Part shown: positions 26,082 to 34,917 of the stretch, piece after piece
Numbering within the stretch: the first letter of the stretch is position 1
Layout of the letters: the number at the start of each line of letters is the position of its first letter
NCBI GenBank assembly: GCA_902489785.1
Contig: CABUBG010000001.1
Span: 9,164 to 73,163, forward strand
Origin: Paramuribaculum sp900551515
Lineage (GTDB): Bacteria; Bacteroidota; Bacteroidia; Bacteroidales; Muribaculaceae
Reading direction: 5' to 3'
Length of the DNA stretch: 64,000 bases
The notes under the pieces: model-generated
Seen by the model: the letters and a program-made list of their open reading frames with translations, nothing else
Told to the model about the DNA's origin: nothing
Databases searched by the model: none
Position numbers and translations under genes: made by a program

Positions 26082-27146
26082 ATGATTACTTCGATAAAAG
26101 ACTTTAACCTTCACTCTTGCAACACATTTCGCATAAATGCCCAGTGCGCAGAGTTTATAGAATATACATCGGCCGACGACCTTCCCGCTGTGATGCAAAT
26201 GGTTGGTAACCGACCATATATCAACATCGGGGGCGGAAGCAATATGCTTTTCACCGACGATTTTGACGGCGTGGTGCTTCATTCCCGTATCCTTGACATA
26301 ACATCCGATTATGTCGACAATGATAAGGTGCTACTCAGAGTAGGATCCGGCGTTTGCTTTGACGATCTGATTCAACAGTGCGCACAGTCGGGTCTGTGGG
26401 GCATAGAAAATCTCTCGGGAATTCCAGGTGAGGCCGGTGCGGCCGCTGTGCAGAATGTGGGCGCTTACGGCGTCGAGGCTTGCGATGTGCTTCAAAAAAT
26501 TGAATGTTACGATGCACGCTGTGGCCGGTTTGTCGAATTCGCGAAAGATGAATGTGACTATGGCTATCGTCATTCAATGTTCAAATCACCCGATAATCAC
26601 AACCGATATATCATTACCCATATCGTCATTTCGCTGTCAGGCAAACCCATACCACAGATCGGCTACAAAAGTTTGCGCGAAGCAATCGTCGATACTCCAG
26701 TCGTTTCACCCATGACGGTGCGCGATGCAGTCCTCGCTGTACGTGCCGCCAAGCTCCCTTCGGTTGAAGAATATGGCAGCGCAGGCAGCTTCTTCAAAAA
26801 TCCGATTGTGGATAGAGCTGTCTTCGACAGGATTTGTAGGCAGGTAAGCGAAGAAAGCGGCGCCGCCGTCAGCGTGCCGCACTATGATCTCGGCTCACAG
26901 GTGAAGATCCCGGCAGCCTGGCTCATCGAGCAGTGCGGACTGAAAGGTTACGTAGCCGGGGATGTCGCCGTGTGGCATCTGCAGCCCCTTGTGATAATAA
27001 ACAAGACGGGACGGGCAACGGCTGATGAGATTCTGCAACTTGAACATACAATTATCGCTAAAGTGAATGATCGATTCGGCATAACACTTTCGCCCGAAGT
27101 AGAGCACATTGGTAAAACAACATCTAACATCAACACTCCCAAATAA
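26082..27146 (+). CDS. murB: UDP-N-acetylenolpyruvoylglucosamine reductase
   Basis: FAD enzyme that reduces enolpyruvyl-UDP-GlcNAc to UDP-MurNAc, the second committed step of peptidoglycan synthesis. The FAD domain has INIGGGSNMLFTDDF and GIPGEAGAAAVQNVGAYGVE; the proton-donor Ser is Ser236 in YGSAGSFFKNP; the C-terminus has the conserved EVEHIG. At 354 residues it is the longer, type I (E. coli-like) form. ATG 26082 is one codon after a TTG. murA, the previous step of the pathway, starts 6 bp downstream. Confidence 0.95.
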   Translation: MITSIKDFNLHSCNTFRINAQCAEFIEYTSADDLPAVMQMVGNRPYINIGGGSNMLFTDDFDGVVLHSRILDITSDYVDNDKVLLRVGSGVCFDDLIQQCAQSGLWGIENLSGIPGEAGAAAVQNVGAYGVEACDVLQKIECYDARCGRFVEFAKDECDYGYRHSMFKSPDNHNRYIITHIVISLSGKPIPQIGYKSLREAIVDTPVVSPMTVRDAVLAVRAAKLPSVEEYGSAGSFFKNPIVDRAVFDRICRQVSEESGAAVSVPHYDLGSQVKIPAAWLIEQCGLKGYVAGDVAVWHLQPLVIINKTGRATADEILQLEHTIIAKVNDRFGITLSPEVEHIGKTTSNINTPK

Positions 27147-27152
27147 AGCATC

Positions 27153-28475
27153 ATGAGTACATTTATTATAGAGGGCGGCAACAGGTTGCATGGCGAAATC
27201 GAGCCTCAGGGCGCTAAAAATGAGGCGCTTCAGGTGATTAGCGCTGTGTTGCTTACCGACCAGGAAGTCCACATCACCAACATCCCGGAAATCCTCGACG
27301 TGCGAAACCTTATCGACTTGCTCAAGGGCATGGGAGTTAAGGTGACGCGCAACGGTAAAGGCGATTTCACATTCTGTGCGGCGGATATCGACACGGAATA
27401 TGTGTCGAGCAAAAGCTTTATAGATAAATCGGCTGCTCTCCGTGGCTCTGTACTTGTTGTCGGACCGCTGCTTGCACGTTTCGGCACTGCTTATTTTGCA
27501 AAGCCTGGCGGCGACAAGATTGGCCGACGGAAAGTCGACACCCACATACTGGGCTTTGAAAAGCTTGGCGCATCGGTGGAATATGATGCCGACAAAAAGG
27601 CTTACCGTCTTTCAATTCCGAACGGCAAGAAATTGCGCGGAGCTTATATGCTGCTCGATGAAGCCTCTGTGACCGGCACCGCCAACATCATTATGGCATC
27701 GACCAAGGCCGAGGGAGTGACCACAATTTACAATGCTGCGTGCGAGCCTTACATTCAGCAACTCTGCCGGATGCTTTGCTCGATGGGCGTGAAGATCGAA
27801 GGCCTTGGCTCCAACCTGCTCACCATCCACAGCTGCGACTCGATTCGCGGAACGGAACACCGTATTCTTCCCGATATGATTGAGGTGGGCAGTTTCATCG
27901 GCATGGCAGCTCTCAACCAGAGCGAGATCACGATCAAAAATGTGGCTTACGATGAGCTGGGCATAATCCCCGACAGCTTCCGCCGCCTTGGCATCAACCT
28001 TGAACGCCACGGTGACGACATTTTTGTCCCGGCTCAGGATTGCTATGAGATAGAAACCGCGCTCGACGGCTCGATCCTTAATGTCGCCGATGCACCGTGG
28101 CCCGGACTGACCCCCGACCTGCTGAGCGTGATGCTCGTCGTCGCAACACAATGCCGCGGCAGCGTGCTCATCCATCAGAAGATGTTTGAAAGCCGCCTTT
28201 TCTTCGTTGACCATCTGATAGATATGGGCGCCCAGATTATGCTGTGCGATCCGCACAGGGCTGTAGTCATCGGTCTTGATCATAAACTGCCGCTTCGAGC
28301 CAACAAAATGCTGTCGCCCGATATTCGTGCGGGCATCGCCATGCTTCTTGCTGCGATGTCGGCAAAAGGGGTCAGCGAAATTGGCAATATCAACCAGATT
28401 GACCGCGGATATGAAAATATCGACCAGCGACTTAATGCCCTCGGCGCCCGCATCACACGACGCGAAGATATCTGA
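27153..28475 (+). CDS. murA: UDP-N-acetylglucosamine 1-carboxyvinyltransferase (Cys-to-Asp form)
   Basis: Transfers enolpyruvate from PEP to UDP-GlcNAc, the first step of peptidoglycan synthesis. Signatures are GAKNEALQVI near the start and PDMIEVGSFIGMAAL. The loop that normally carries the catalytic Cys (GGC-IG-R in E. coli) reads PGGDKIGRRKVD here, so residue 121 is Asp (codon 27513-27515). Asp at this position is known in other MurA proteins and makes them insensitive to fosfomycin, which alkylates the Cys. At 440 residues it is full length. It is co-transcribed with murB. Confidence 0.96.
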   Translation: MSTFIIEGGNRLHGEIEPQGAKNEALQVISAVLLTDQEVHITNIPEILDVRNLIDLLKGMGVKVTRNGKGDFTFCAADIDTEYVSSKSFIDKSAALRGSVLVVGPLLARFGTAYFAKPGGDKIGRRKVDTHILGFEKLGASVEYDADKKAYRLSIPNGKKLRGAYMLLDEASVTGTANIIMASTKAEGVTTIYNAACEPYIQQLCRMLCSMGVKIEGLGSNLLTIHSCDSIRGTEHRILPDMIEVGSFIGMAALNQSEITIKNVAYDELGIIPDSFRRLGINLERHGDDIFVPAQDCYEIETALDGSILNVADAPWPGLTPDLLSVMLVVATQCRGSVLIHQKMFESRLFFVDHLIDMGAQIMLCDPHRAVVIGLDHKLPLRANKMLSPDIRAGIAMLLAAMSAKGVSEIGNINQIDRGYENIDQRLNALGARITRREDI

Positions 28476-28711
28476 GCACTGCTTGTCAAACGGCCTGCAC
28501 TTCAGACAATTGTATAATAACGACTAAAGCATTATGGTGTTTCAAAATTGCAAGATTTTGGCACGCCATCTTAATGTGCGTCAGAATGGGTAATTCGCAA
28601 GGTGCTGAGGATGAAACTGAAGGGAATTGGTTTTAGTAACTGACCGAAGCCGAATTCCGAAAGCAACGCCGCATATTGCCCATCAGGATACACCTTCACT
28701 GTGTCATCTTA

Positions 28712-29830
28712 TCAGATGGGAATGACAATCATCGGGATATCGGAATGGAAGAGGATTCTGTGTGCTATCCCGGGATTGAAAAGGCGTGCAAAGATGTTTT
28801 TCTTCTTGTTGGGAACAGCGATAAGTTTCACAGGCATATCGCGCGTAATGCGTGAGAAATCATCCTCAATCGAGCTGATCGAAAGCGTGTCGATAGCAAA
28901 ATGGTGGGCGGGATAATGCTCCCGGCAATAAGCTCCGAGCCGGCTGAGCGAATCGGAATCGCTGTCGCTGCTTTGTTTTTTGCCGGGAATCTTCACAAGC
29001 ACCATGTTGAGATGTTCAACCGGCAGAATCCGGAACAGTGCGTCGATAGCAAGAATATCTTCCTGATCAAAATTGCTGAAAAACACAATGTCGGTGATGT
29101 CGCTCACGCTGCTGATGCTTACCGTATCAGGCACGGTGAACACAGGGAAACGGCATGTGTCAAGGACTTCAGCCGTCACACTTCCGACAAGCTCTCGCTC
29201 TTTGGTGCCGGCGCCGCGGGTTCCCATAACTATGAGTATAGGCAAATGCTCTTTGGCATACTGAACAATGCTTTCTTCCGGTATTCCCTCAATGATTTCC
29301 GTGGAGAATTTTACGGCCGGGATGCTCCCTGCCTTTATTCTATCAAGAATCCTGTCGGTGAAATTTTTCATTTGCCGCTGGGCTTCCTCTTCAACAAAAG
29401 CACGTTCGTCAGAGTCGGAATTCTTTGAATCAAACGTCAGCATGTCCGACAGCTGCACTCTGTTGGAGTAAACCGGATCGACATAGGAATACAGCAACAC
29501 AATCGAGGCATTGTGAATTGCCGCAAGGCGGAATGCCATATTGCAAGCCCGCTCGGAATAGTCGGAGAAATCGACAGGCACAAGAATGATCGGCTGGTTG
29601 GCATCGCAGGTCGATTTGCAGCCGTTGAAAATTTCCTGATTTTCAATTATGCGCAATGCGATGGGCAGATCGGATTCGTGAATGCGCACCCTGACACCTG
29701 AGGCAATGACCGGATTGGTGAGATTGACATTCTGAAGCATCACTTCAAGTCCTTCTCGCTCAAGAAGCGATTTTAAGGCCATCGCACGGTCAAACGTATG
29801 AATCGCTACTGTAATAAAACGGTCGTCCAC
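28712..29830 (-). CDS. DUF2007-Usp-Usp universal stress protein
   Basis: A 372-residue soluble protein with three parts. Residues 4-65 match the short DUF2007 signalling domain (VAIHTFDRAMALKSLLEREG). Residues 79-227 are a complete UspA domain with PVDFSDYSERA at the start and the ATP-binding type GTRGAGTKERELVGSVTAEVL. Residues about 232-372 are a second, more divergent Usp domain lacking an obvious G-x2-G-x9-G(S/T) motif. The first Usp probably binds ATP; the second may be structural. The start is GTG at 29830, as no in-frame ATG precedes the first beta strand. Targets are unknown. Confidence 0.85.
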   Translation of the reverse strand: MDDRFITVAIHTFDRAMALKSLLEREGLEVMLQNVNLTNPVIASGVRVRIHESDLPIALRIIENQEIFNGCKSTCDANQPIILVPVDFSDYSERACNMAFRLAAIHNASIVLLYSYVDPVYSNRVQLSDMLTFDSKNSDSDERAFVEEEAQRQMKNFTDRILDRIKAGSIPAVKFSTEIIEGIPEESIVQYAKEHLPILIVMGTRGAGTKERELVGSVTAEVLDTCRFPVFTVPDTVSISSVSDITDIVFFSNFDQEDILAIDALFRILPVEHLNMVLVKIPGKKQSSDSDSDSLSRLGAYCREHYPAHHFAIDTLSISSIEDDFSRITRDMPVKLIAVPNKKKNIFARLFNPGIAHRILFHSDIPMIVIPI

Positions 29831-29929
29831 TTTTGTTTATCTTTTTGTGCCTGTGATTAAAGACGGGCTTTTGCCTCGGGTTTCAACTATAGCTGGTGCT
29901 TGTTAAATAGGATCACTGCTTTAGTGAGC

Positions 29930-29960
29930 AGGAAAAGGGAGAGGAGGGGAGAGAGGAGAA
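29930..29960 (+). other. 31-nt homopurine tract
   Basis: Every base from 29930 to 29960 is A or G on the plus strand, in the gap after the small HTH gene. The minus strand, which is transcribed there, is all pyrimidine. No function can be assigned. Confidence 0.5.
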
Positions 29961-29970
29961 TGAGTGCTGA

Positions 29971-30228
29971 TTAGTCTTTTTCCTGACCCTTGATGATTTC
30001 AAGAGCCATATCGTAGATTGTGGTGTCGTCGAGCACTACGATACCGCCGTCGGGACCCGGTTCGATGTGAACGCCTACATTTTTACCAAATTCATAGTTG
30101 CTGCCGCCGAAATAATTGCGGACGGTCTGTACGGTTATATTTAATTTATCGGCAATCTGGTGAGTAGCGCCATCGGGAAGGCTGTCTTTAATGCGACGAA
30201 GCTCGTTGAAGGTGATAGTTTTAGCCAT
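29971..30228 (-). CDS. Small HTH DNA-binding protein conserved in Bacteroidales
   Basis: An 85-residue protein. Residues 5-40 form a helix-turn-helix: TFNELRRIKDSLPDGATHQIADKLNITVQTVRNYFGG, in which HQIADKLNITVQTVRNYF looks like the turn and recognition helix. The rest is short and acidic (GPDGGIVVLDDTTIYDMALEIIKGQEKD). I recall near-identical small proteins across Bacteroidales, but no characterised function. It is preceded by a 106-bp AT-rich leader after the Bat operon, so it is probably a separate highly expressed unit. Confidence 0.75.
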   Translation of the reverse strand: MAKTITFNELRRIKDSLPDGATHQIADKLNITVQTVRNYFGGSNYEFGKNVGVHIEPGPDGGIVVLDDTTIYDMALEIIKGQEKD

Positions 30229-30334
30229 AATTTTATTATTTATAATTAATAAATGATATTAGAGTCAGTTTCATTGTGCTATAAAAATAGGCCTATATTT
30301 TCACATATCCAAATTTTGTAAGCAAAAATTAATT

Positions 30335-31120
30335 TTAAGGCACTATTTTTTCTATATCGCTGTCGTTTATCCATGCCCGGTGCTTGTTGTCGACGGCCAC
30401 TTCATGCCATATTTGGGAGGTCGAATCAGCCGATTGCGACATCGAACGCAGGATCCTGACTTTAGTCCCTTCGTGGAGCAGCATGGCTTCTTCCTCGTGG
30501 GATGACGGGGTGCGCGGAACCGTGCTTAAAACGGCGGCCTCAGCCGTGACGATAGCATAGCCGTTGTCGGTGGCATTGGATTTCGCTCGGAATGAAAACA
30601 CAATGGCAACAATAGCGAGAAGCAGTGTGCATATACCGCCAAAGAATCCTATCTTACGCAAGATGATGGCCGATGCGAATACATAGAGGAGGGCTGCCCC
30701 TATCGTGAGCACGAAGAAGAAGAAAGCCGTCCAGGCCCACATGTTGCTGCTTGCAAAATTGACTACGGAATTAAACGTGTTGTAGAGAAACGAACCGGTC
30801 TCACCTTTTTTGTCGACGATGCGGGCGTTGACAAATTCAAGATTGGCCTTGGCATCTTCATTCGACGGATCGATGCGCAATGCCCGCTCGTAGGCAAGGA
30901 TTGCCTGAGCGACATCGCCCGACCGATACCGCGCGTTGCCGATGTTGTAATAAAGATCCGACGATTTACCTTCTTTATTTGCCGCCTGCATGTAAAGGCT
31001 GCACGCTTCGGCATACCGCTCTGCCTTGTAGGCTTTTTCAGCTCTGTCGGTAAGCGCCGATGCGGCAAGGCTGAATGTCGCTGCCGCTATAGTGATTATT
31101 AAAAGTAGATAGCGTTTCAT
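30335..31120 (-). CDS. batE: BatE: TPR and SH3-domain aerotolerance protein
   Basis: Last gene of the Bat operon. A signal peptide (MKRYLLLIITIAAATFSLAASA) leads into TPR repeats (residues 23-105: AEKAYKAERYAEACSLYM, YYNIGNARYRSGDVAQAILAYERAL). Two membrane helices follow (about 128-150 and 155-178), then an SH3-like domain to the C-terminus (HEGTKVRILRS, HRAWINDSDIEKI). In Bacteroides the bat genes help aerotolerance; the biochemical role of BatE is unknown. It starts 9 bp after batD. Confidence 0.88.
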   Translation of the reverse strand: MKRYLLLIITIAAATFSLAASALTDRAEKAYKAERYAEACSLYMQAANKEGKSSDLYYNIGNARYRSGDVAQAILAYERALRIDPSNEDAKANLEFVNARIVDKKGETGSFLYNTFNSVVNFASSNMWAWTAFFFFVLTIGAALLYVFASAIILRKIGFFGGICTLLLAIVAIVFSFRAKSNATDNGYAIVTAEAAVLSTVPRTPSSHEEEAMLLHEGTKVRILRSMSQSADSTSQIWHEVAVDNKHRAWINDSDIEKIVP

Positions 31121-31129
31121 TGATGTGAT

Positions 31130-32956
31130 TTATCTTCTTTGAGCAGTTTTCTGGAGTCGTGATTTCTCGAGATTGTTGATCGCCGTTGTGGCTTCGTCGT
31201 AGACAGCCTTAATCTGCGAATCAGAGCCGGAGGGTGTGTAACGAGCCATCTCGCATTTGTCAAGCAGAGCAATGATCGAATTGCACATCTCGTCGGATAC
31301 GCCGCGCTCTGAAAGCTGACGGGCAATGGTGTCACGCGATAGATCGGCAACCGGAATGGCAAGCTTGTCGCTCATATAACCCCATAGAGCACGAAGCGTC
31401 TCTTCGTAGAACTTTTCGGGATCATGCGCCGTCATGAATTTATGCGCAAGCTGCAGGCGGCGGCGTGCTACCTTGTTGGCCTTCGACATGCGCATGCCGG
31501 TGACATCGGCTGCACGGCGTCCGGTCCTAGCGGCCATTATCAGCACAACAATAAATGCGGCCAGCAAAATCAGATATGCCATCCAGTACCAGCTTTCGCT
31601 TATAATAAAGGTGTGGCCTTTTGTCAATCCAAGATCGCCTGTCTTGATAAACAGGATATCAGTGTTTTTAGCCGAAACGTCCTGTTTCTCTCCTCCTCCG
31701 GATGAAACGCCCTTCAGCACTTTCACGTCAAATTCCTTGCCCGGAATTGTCACATATTCTTTGCTCTGCGGGTTGAAGTAAACGAAATCGGGAACCCTCA
31801 CCTTGTAAGTGCCCACATCCTTGGGGACAAACGTAAGCTCAGTGCGGGAATATCCCCTCACATTATCTCCTGCCACCTTTGCATCCACATTGTGCTGCGG
31901 TGTGTAAAGCTCAAACTCCGACGGGAAGTCGATTTCGGGATCAGCAAGATATTTTATGTTGCCCGAACCGTTGACAAGATAAGTCAGAGTGGCCGGCTCA
32001 TTGGTGCGGAACGAGTTGGTCGACATTTTCATATCGACGGTAAACTGACCCACGGCGCCCGTAAACCCGGCAGGCTTCGGCGTGGGAAGCGGTAACACAT
32101 TGACGGAAGCGCTGTTGGAATTAACCCTGATTTTACGGCTCCTGGCCTCCGGTATGCTGTAGAAACCGGCATTGATCATGTCATACTGCACTACATCAAG
32201 ATCATAAGATCCAGATACGATCGTCAGCTTGCCGGCTTTCTGCGGAAACAGGATGCATTTTTTTATCACCGCAGTCATATATTCCTGACCGTTGTAAACC
32301 TCGCGCGAGTTCATCGGAGTCTGGATAGGCAGATCATCAACGAGGAACCCGCTGAAAGTAGGCTGCGTGATGGTCATGAACTGATCGATGGAATATTTGG
32401 TGTAGAGCTTGATCGTACACTCTATCGCTTCCTGTTCGTAGGTCGACGAACGGCTTGTGGCGATGCGGATAAACACATCATTAGCCCCTACAGGGCGGTC
32501 GGAAGTCTGCGTCTCGATATCGTCAATTGTCGTCTGTCGTGACGAAGGGGGCGCCTGTTTGTTCGACGCTGCGACGATAGTGATACTCGTTGGTTTGGTC
32601 GTGTAACGTTTGCCCTCGGCCGTAATAGAGGCTGCCGATATGGTGTAGGTTCCTTCTTTATCTGCTCTATAGGAATAGGTGAATTCAGTGGCGAATGATG
32701 ATGAGGATTTTCCGTTGATATTCTGGTAGCTCTGGCTCTCCATTGTCGTAGGCCCGTAGATAAGCGTACAGCCGTTGATCTGCGGCGCCTTGAGTGCTGT
32801 TTTTGATGCTCGGGCATTCTTCAACACGTAGGTGACATGGAATTTATCGCCAACCGACACTCGGCCGGGAGCATTTACTGAAAATGACACCTGAGCAAGT
32901 GCTGCGAAACCGCAGACAATTACCGCAAGCAGAGTCGTTGAAATTCGTCTTATCAT
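31130..32956 (-). CDS. batD: BatD oxygen-tolerance protein
   Basis: A 608-residue envelope protein with signal peptide ending at ALAQ, several Ig-like beta domains outside the membrane (SFSVNAPGRVSVGDKFHVTYVLKN opens the BatD domain), one transmembrane helix near residue 455 (WYWMAYLILLAAFIVVLIMA), and a cytosolic helical tail with FYEETLRALWGYMSDKLAIPVADLSRDTI. The tail resembles the one in the protein encoded by 35907-37004. It is presumed to form a membrane complex with BatA and BatB. It follows batC by 31 bp. Confidence 0.9.
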   Translation of the reverse strand: MIRRISTTLLAVIVCGFAALAQVSFSVNAPGRVSVGDKFHVTYVLKNARASKTALKAPQINGCTLIYGPTTMESQSYQNINGKSSSSFATEFTYSYRADKEGTYTISAASITAEGKRYTTKPTSITIVAASNKQAPPSSRQTTIDDIETQTSDRPVGANDVFIRIATSRSSTYEQEAIECTIKLYTKYSIDQFMTITQPTFSGFLVDDLPIQTPMNSREVYNGQEYMTAVIKKCILFPQKAGKLTIVSGSYDLDVVQYDMINAGFYSIPEARSRKIRVNSNSASVNVLPLPTPKPAGFTGAVGQFTVDMKMSTNSFRTNEPATLTYLVNGSGNIKYLADPEIDFPSEFELYTPQHNVDAKVAGDNVRGYSRTELTFVPKDVGTYKVRVPDFVYFNPQSKEYVTIPGKEFDVKVLKGVSSGGGEKQDVSAKNTDILFIKTGDLGLTKGHTFIISESWYWMAYLILLAAFIVVLIMAARTGRRAADVTGMRMSKANKVARRRLQLAHKFMTAHDPEKFYEETLRALWGYMSDKLAIPVADLSRDTIARQLSERGVSDEMCNSIIALLDKCEMARYTPSGSDSQIKAVYDEATTAINNLEKSRLQKTAQRR

Positions 32957-32987
32957 TTTTTCAGTGATTGATTGTTAGTTATGCCTG

Positions 32988-33815
32988 TTACCAGGGATGG
33001 AGAGTGATGCGGCGCGTCGTCCGGTCATCTTTCTTACGTTCGACCTTCTTGCGAGTCCGTTCTTCCTCTTTGGCAGCCGAATTAAGGATCTTATCAGCCA
33101 TTTCGTCGCTCATCTGAGGCTGGGCGTTGGCCGGTTTCCCACCGGTGCTTCCACTATCTTTCTGTTGTTGTTGCTGATTCTGCTGATTCTGTTGCTGGTC
33201 TTTCTGATCCTTCTGATCCTTTTGCTGATCCTTTTGTTGATCCTTCTGTTGATCTTTCTGCTGGTCTTTCTGCTGATCCTGCTGCTGTTGCTGTTGATTC
33301 TGTTGTTGATTCTGCTTGTCTTTTTGAAGATAGAACTGGGCGACGCGCAGATTCTGACGGGCTTTCATGTTCGACGGATCGCGGCGGAGAGCCTGTTTGT
33401 ACATGTCGACGCTTTCCTGATAATCCTTATTGTGGAAAGCCAGATTGCCGAGATTGATATACGAATTGTTCACCAGTTGCGGATTCTTTGACGAGGCGAC
33501 GACCTGTGTGAAATATTTTGCAGCGAGCGAATCGGTCGGAAGATTTTTATCATCACCCTTGTCGCGGGTTCCTGCACCAAGGCGCACCAATGCCAGCGCA
33601 TAGTTATAGCCTGCCACATCCGACTGCGGATCCTCCTGCAGGGCGTTGAGATAGAACTCTTCAGCTGCCTTGAAGTCGCCTTTGCGGTAGGCTTCATTGC
33701 CTTTTTTGATGTTTATCCTCACATGTTTTGCCGTCAGGTCGGCATTGCTCAAAGCGTGCATGCTCACCGGCGAAACAAACAGGATGGATAACAACAGATA
33801 TATAATCGGTTTCAT
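32988..33815 (-). CDS. batC: BatC: TPR protein with Gln/Lys/Asp repeat region
   Basis: A 275-residue periplasmic protein. The signal peptide ends near ALS, TPR repeats occupy residues 33-160 (NEAYRKGDFKAAEEFYLNAL; YINLGNLAFHNKDYQESVDMYKQALRRDPSN). Residues 165-220 are low-complexity Gln/Lys/Asp, including five tandem QQKD units. The C-terminus is basic (KKVERKKDDRTTRRITLHPW). TPRs suggest a scaffold role in the Bat complex. A long plus-strand frame of Leu/Ile codons opposite the repeat is an artefact. Confidence 0.88.
   Translation of the reverse strand: MKPIIYLLLSILFVSPVSMHALSNADLTAKHVRINIKKGNEAYRKGDFKAAEEFYLNALQEDPQSDVAGYNYALALVRLGAGTRDKGDDKNLPTDSLAAKYFTQVVASSKNPQLVNNSYINLGNLAFHNKDYQESVDMYKQALRRDPSNMKARQNLRVAQFYLQKDKQNQQQNQQQQQQDQQKDQQKDQQKDQQKDQQKDQKDQKDQQQNQQNQQQQQKDSGSTGGKPANAQPQMSDEMADKILNSAAKEEERTRKKVERKKDDRTTRRITLHPW
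33216..33275 (-). repeat. Five 12-bp tandem repeats in batC (QQKD units)
   Basis: Codons for QQKD recur five times in direct tandem (residues 181-200), inside a longer Gln-rich tract at 33156-33323. Copy-number change would stay in frame. Confidence 0.8.
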
Positions 33816-33836
33816 AATGAGAGAGCAAATAAAGGA

Positions 33837-34886
33837 TTATTTCTTTGAAAAGAACTTAATGTTGCGCAGCCATTTGAGTTTGCGATAGGGGATGGCGACA
33901 TCCAGTAAAAGCAGCAGCAGCGCGAGCGCGGCAAAAAGCGGGAATAGATCCGACGAGTCCGACGGAATGGCGTTTTTGCTGTATTTTGTCGCTTTTATCT
34001 TTCCAAGCTGAACGTCAAGGTCGTTGACGGCGTTGGCGGCATTGCCCGAAATGTATATGCCGTTGCCGGCTTTGGCTATGGCAGCGGCGCCTTCAGTATC
34101 AAGGCCGGTCTTCACTTCTTCGCCGTCGTACACCATGAATCCGCCGCCGGGAAACGGAATCGGCATTTTCTCCGCTGTACCCATGCCGATTACGTCAACC
34201 TGAATGTTGACTTCAGCAGCCTTCTGAGCCGCTTTGACGGCATCGTCTTCAAAGTTTTCGCCATCCGTTATCACCACGATGGCTTTATTGAATGCGCTTT
34301 CAGGGTCAAACGAATTGACTGCCGTGTTGATTGCCGCTCCGATTGCTGTACCCTGGAACGGAACCATCTCAGGACTAAGCGTGTTGACATACATCTTGGC
34401 CGAACTGATGTCGGGAGTGATAGGCAGCTGGAGATAAGCGTCGCCGGCGAACACGATAAGTCCGACGCGGTCATTGGTCATCTTGTCGAGAGCCTTGTCG
34501 AGGATCAGTTTGGCTCGGTCGAGTCGCGACAGGCCGTTGACATCCGTCGTAGACGAAGCGAGCATCGAGTTGGAGACATCGCAGCATATCATCAGTTCAA
34601 TGCCACTCACCTCCACCTCTTCAGGCTTGAGATCGGCGCTTTTTTCAGTGTGGACATAAGGGCGCGAAGCCGCTATGATAATGAATGTAAGCGCTGTCAG
34701 CTGTAATATTATCTTGATATTTGGCAAGTAGCGCGATGCATCAGGCATAAGAGTGTCAACATTGTAGTGCCGGCCGAACCGCAGCAGCTTTTTTCGCCGC
34801 GAAAACCGCGCCAATATATATAGTGCGGCAATCACCGGAATGGCAATCAATGCATACAGGAATTCAGGATTTGCGAAATTTATCAT
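33837..34886 (-). CDS. batB: BatB: membrane-bound VWA domain protein
   Basis: A 349-residue protein with two N-terminal membrane helices (FLYALIAIPVIAALYILARF; ILQLTALTFIIIAASRPYV), a von Willebrand A domain with the MIDAS motif DVSNS (in MICCDVSNSMLAS) and VVITDGENFEDDA, and a C-terminal membrane helix (LFPLFAALALLLLLLDVAI). The MIDAS binds Mg2+ and mediates protein contacts. It follows batA by 31 bp and is probably its partner. Confidence 0.9.
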   Translation of the reverse strand: MINFANPEFLYALIAIPVIAALYILARFSRRKKLLRFGRHYNVDTLMPDASRYLPNIKIILQLTALTFIIIAASRPYVHTEKSADLKPEEVEVSGIELMICCDVSNSMLASSTTDVNGLSRLDRAKLILDKALDKMTNDRVGLIVFAGDAYLQLPITPDISSAKMYVNTLSPEMVPFQGTAIGAAINTAVNSFDPESAFNKAIVVITDGENFEDDAVKAAQKAAEVNIQVDVIGMGTAEKMPIPFPGGGFMVYDGEEVKTGLDTEGAAAIAKAGNGIYISGNAANAVNDLDVQLGKIKATKYSKNAIPSDSSDLFPLFAALALLLLLLDVAIPYRKLKWLRNIKFFSKK

Positions 34887-34917
34887 TGTTGACTGTTCTT
34901 TTCAATCATCAGGCGGT

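Noticed and set aside
28476..28711. Short open stretch of about 43 codons on the minus strand between murA and the Usp gene
   Set aside because: It has no start context, no recognised domain and follows directly after a stop in frame. It could be the end of a decayed gene, but nothing supports this.
32997..33491. A plus-strand frame coding a very hydrophobic Leu/Ile repeat protein
   Set aside because: It is the complement of the Gln/Lys/Asp repeat codons of batC. It only looks like a membrane protein because of the reversed repeat.
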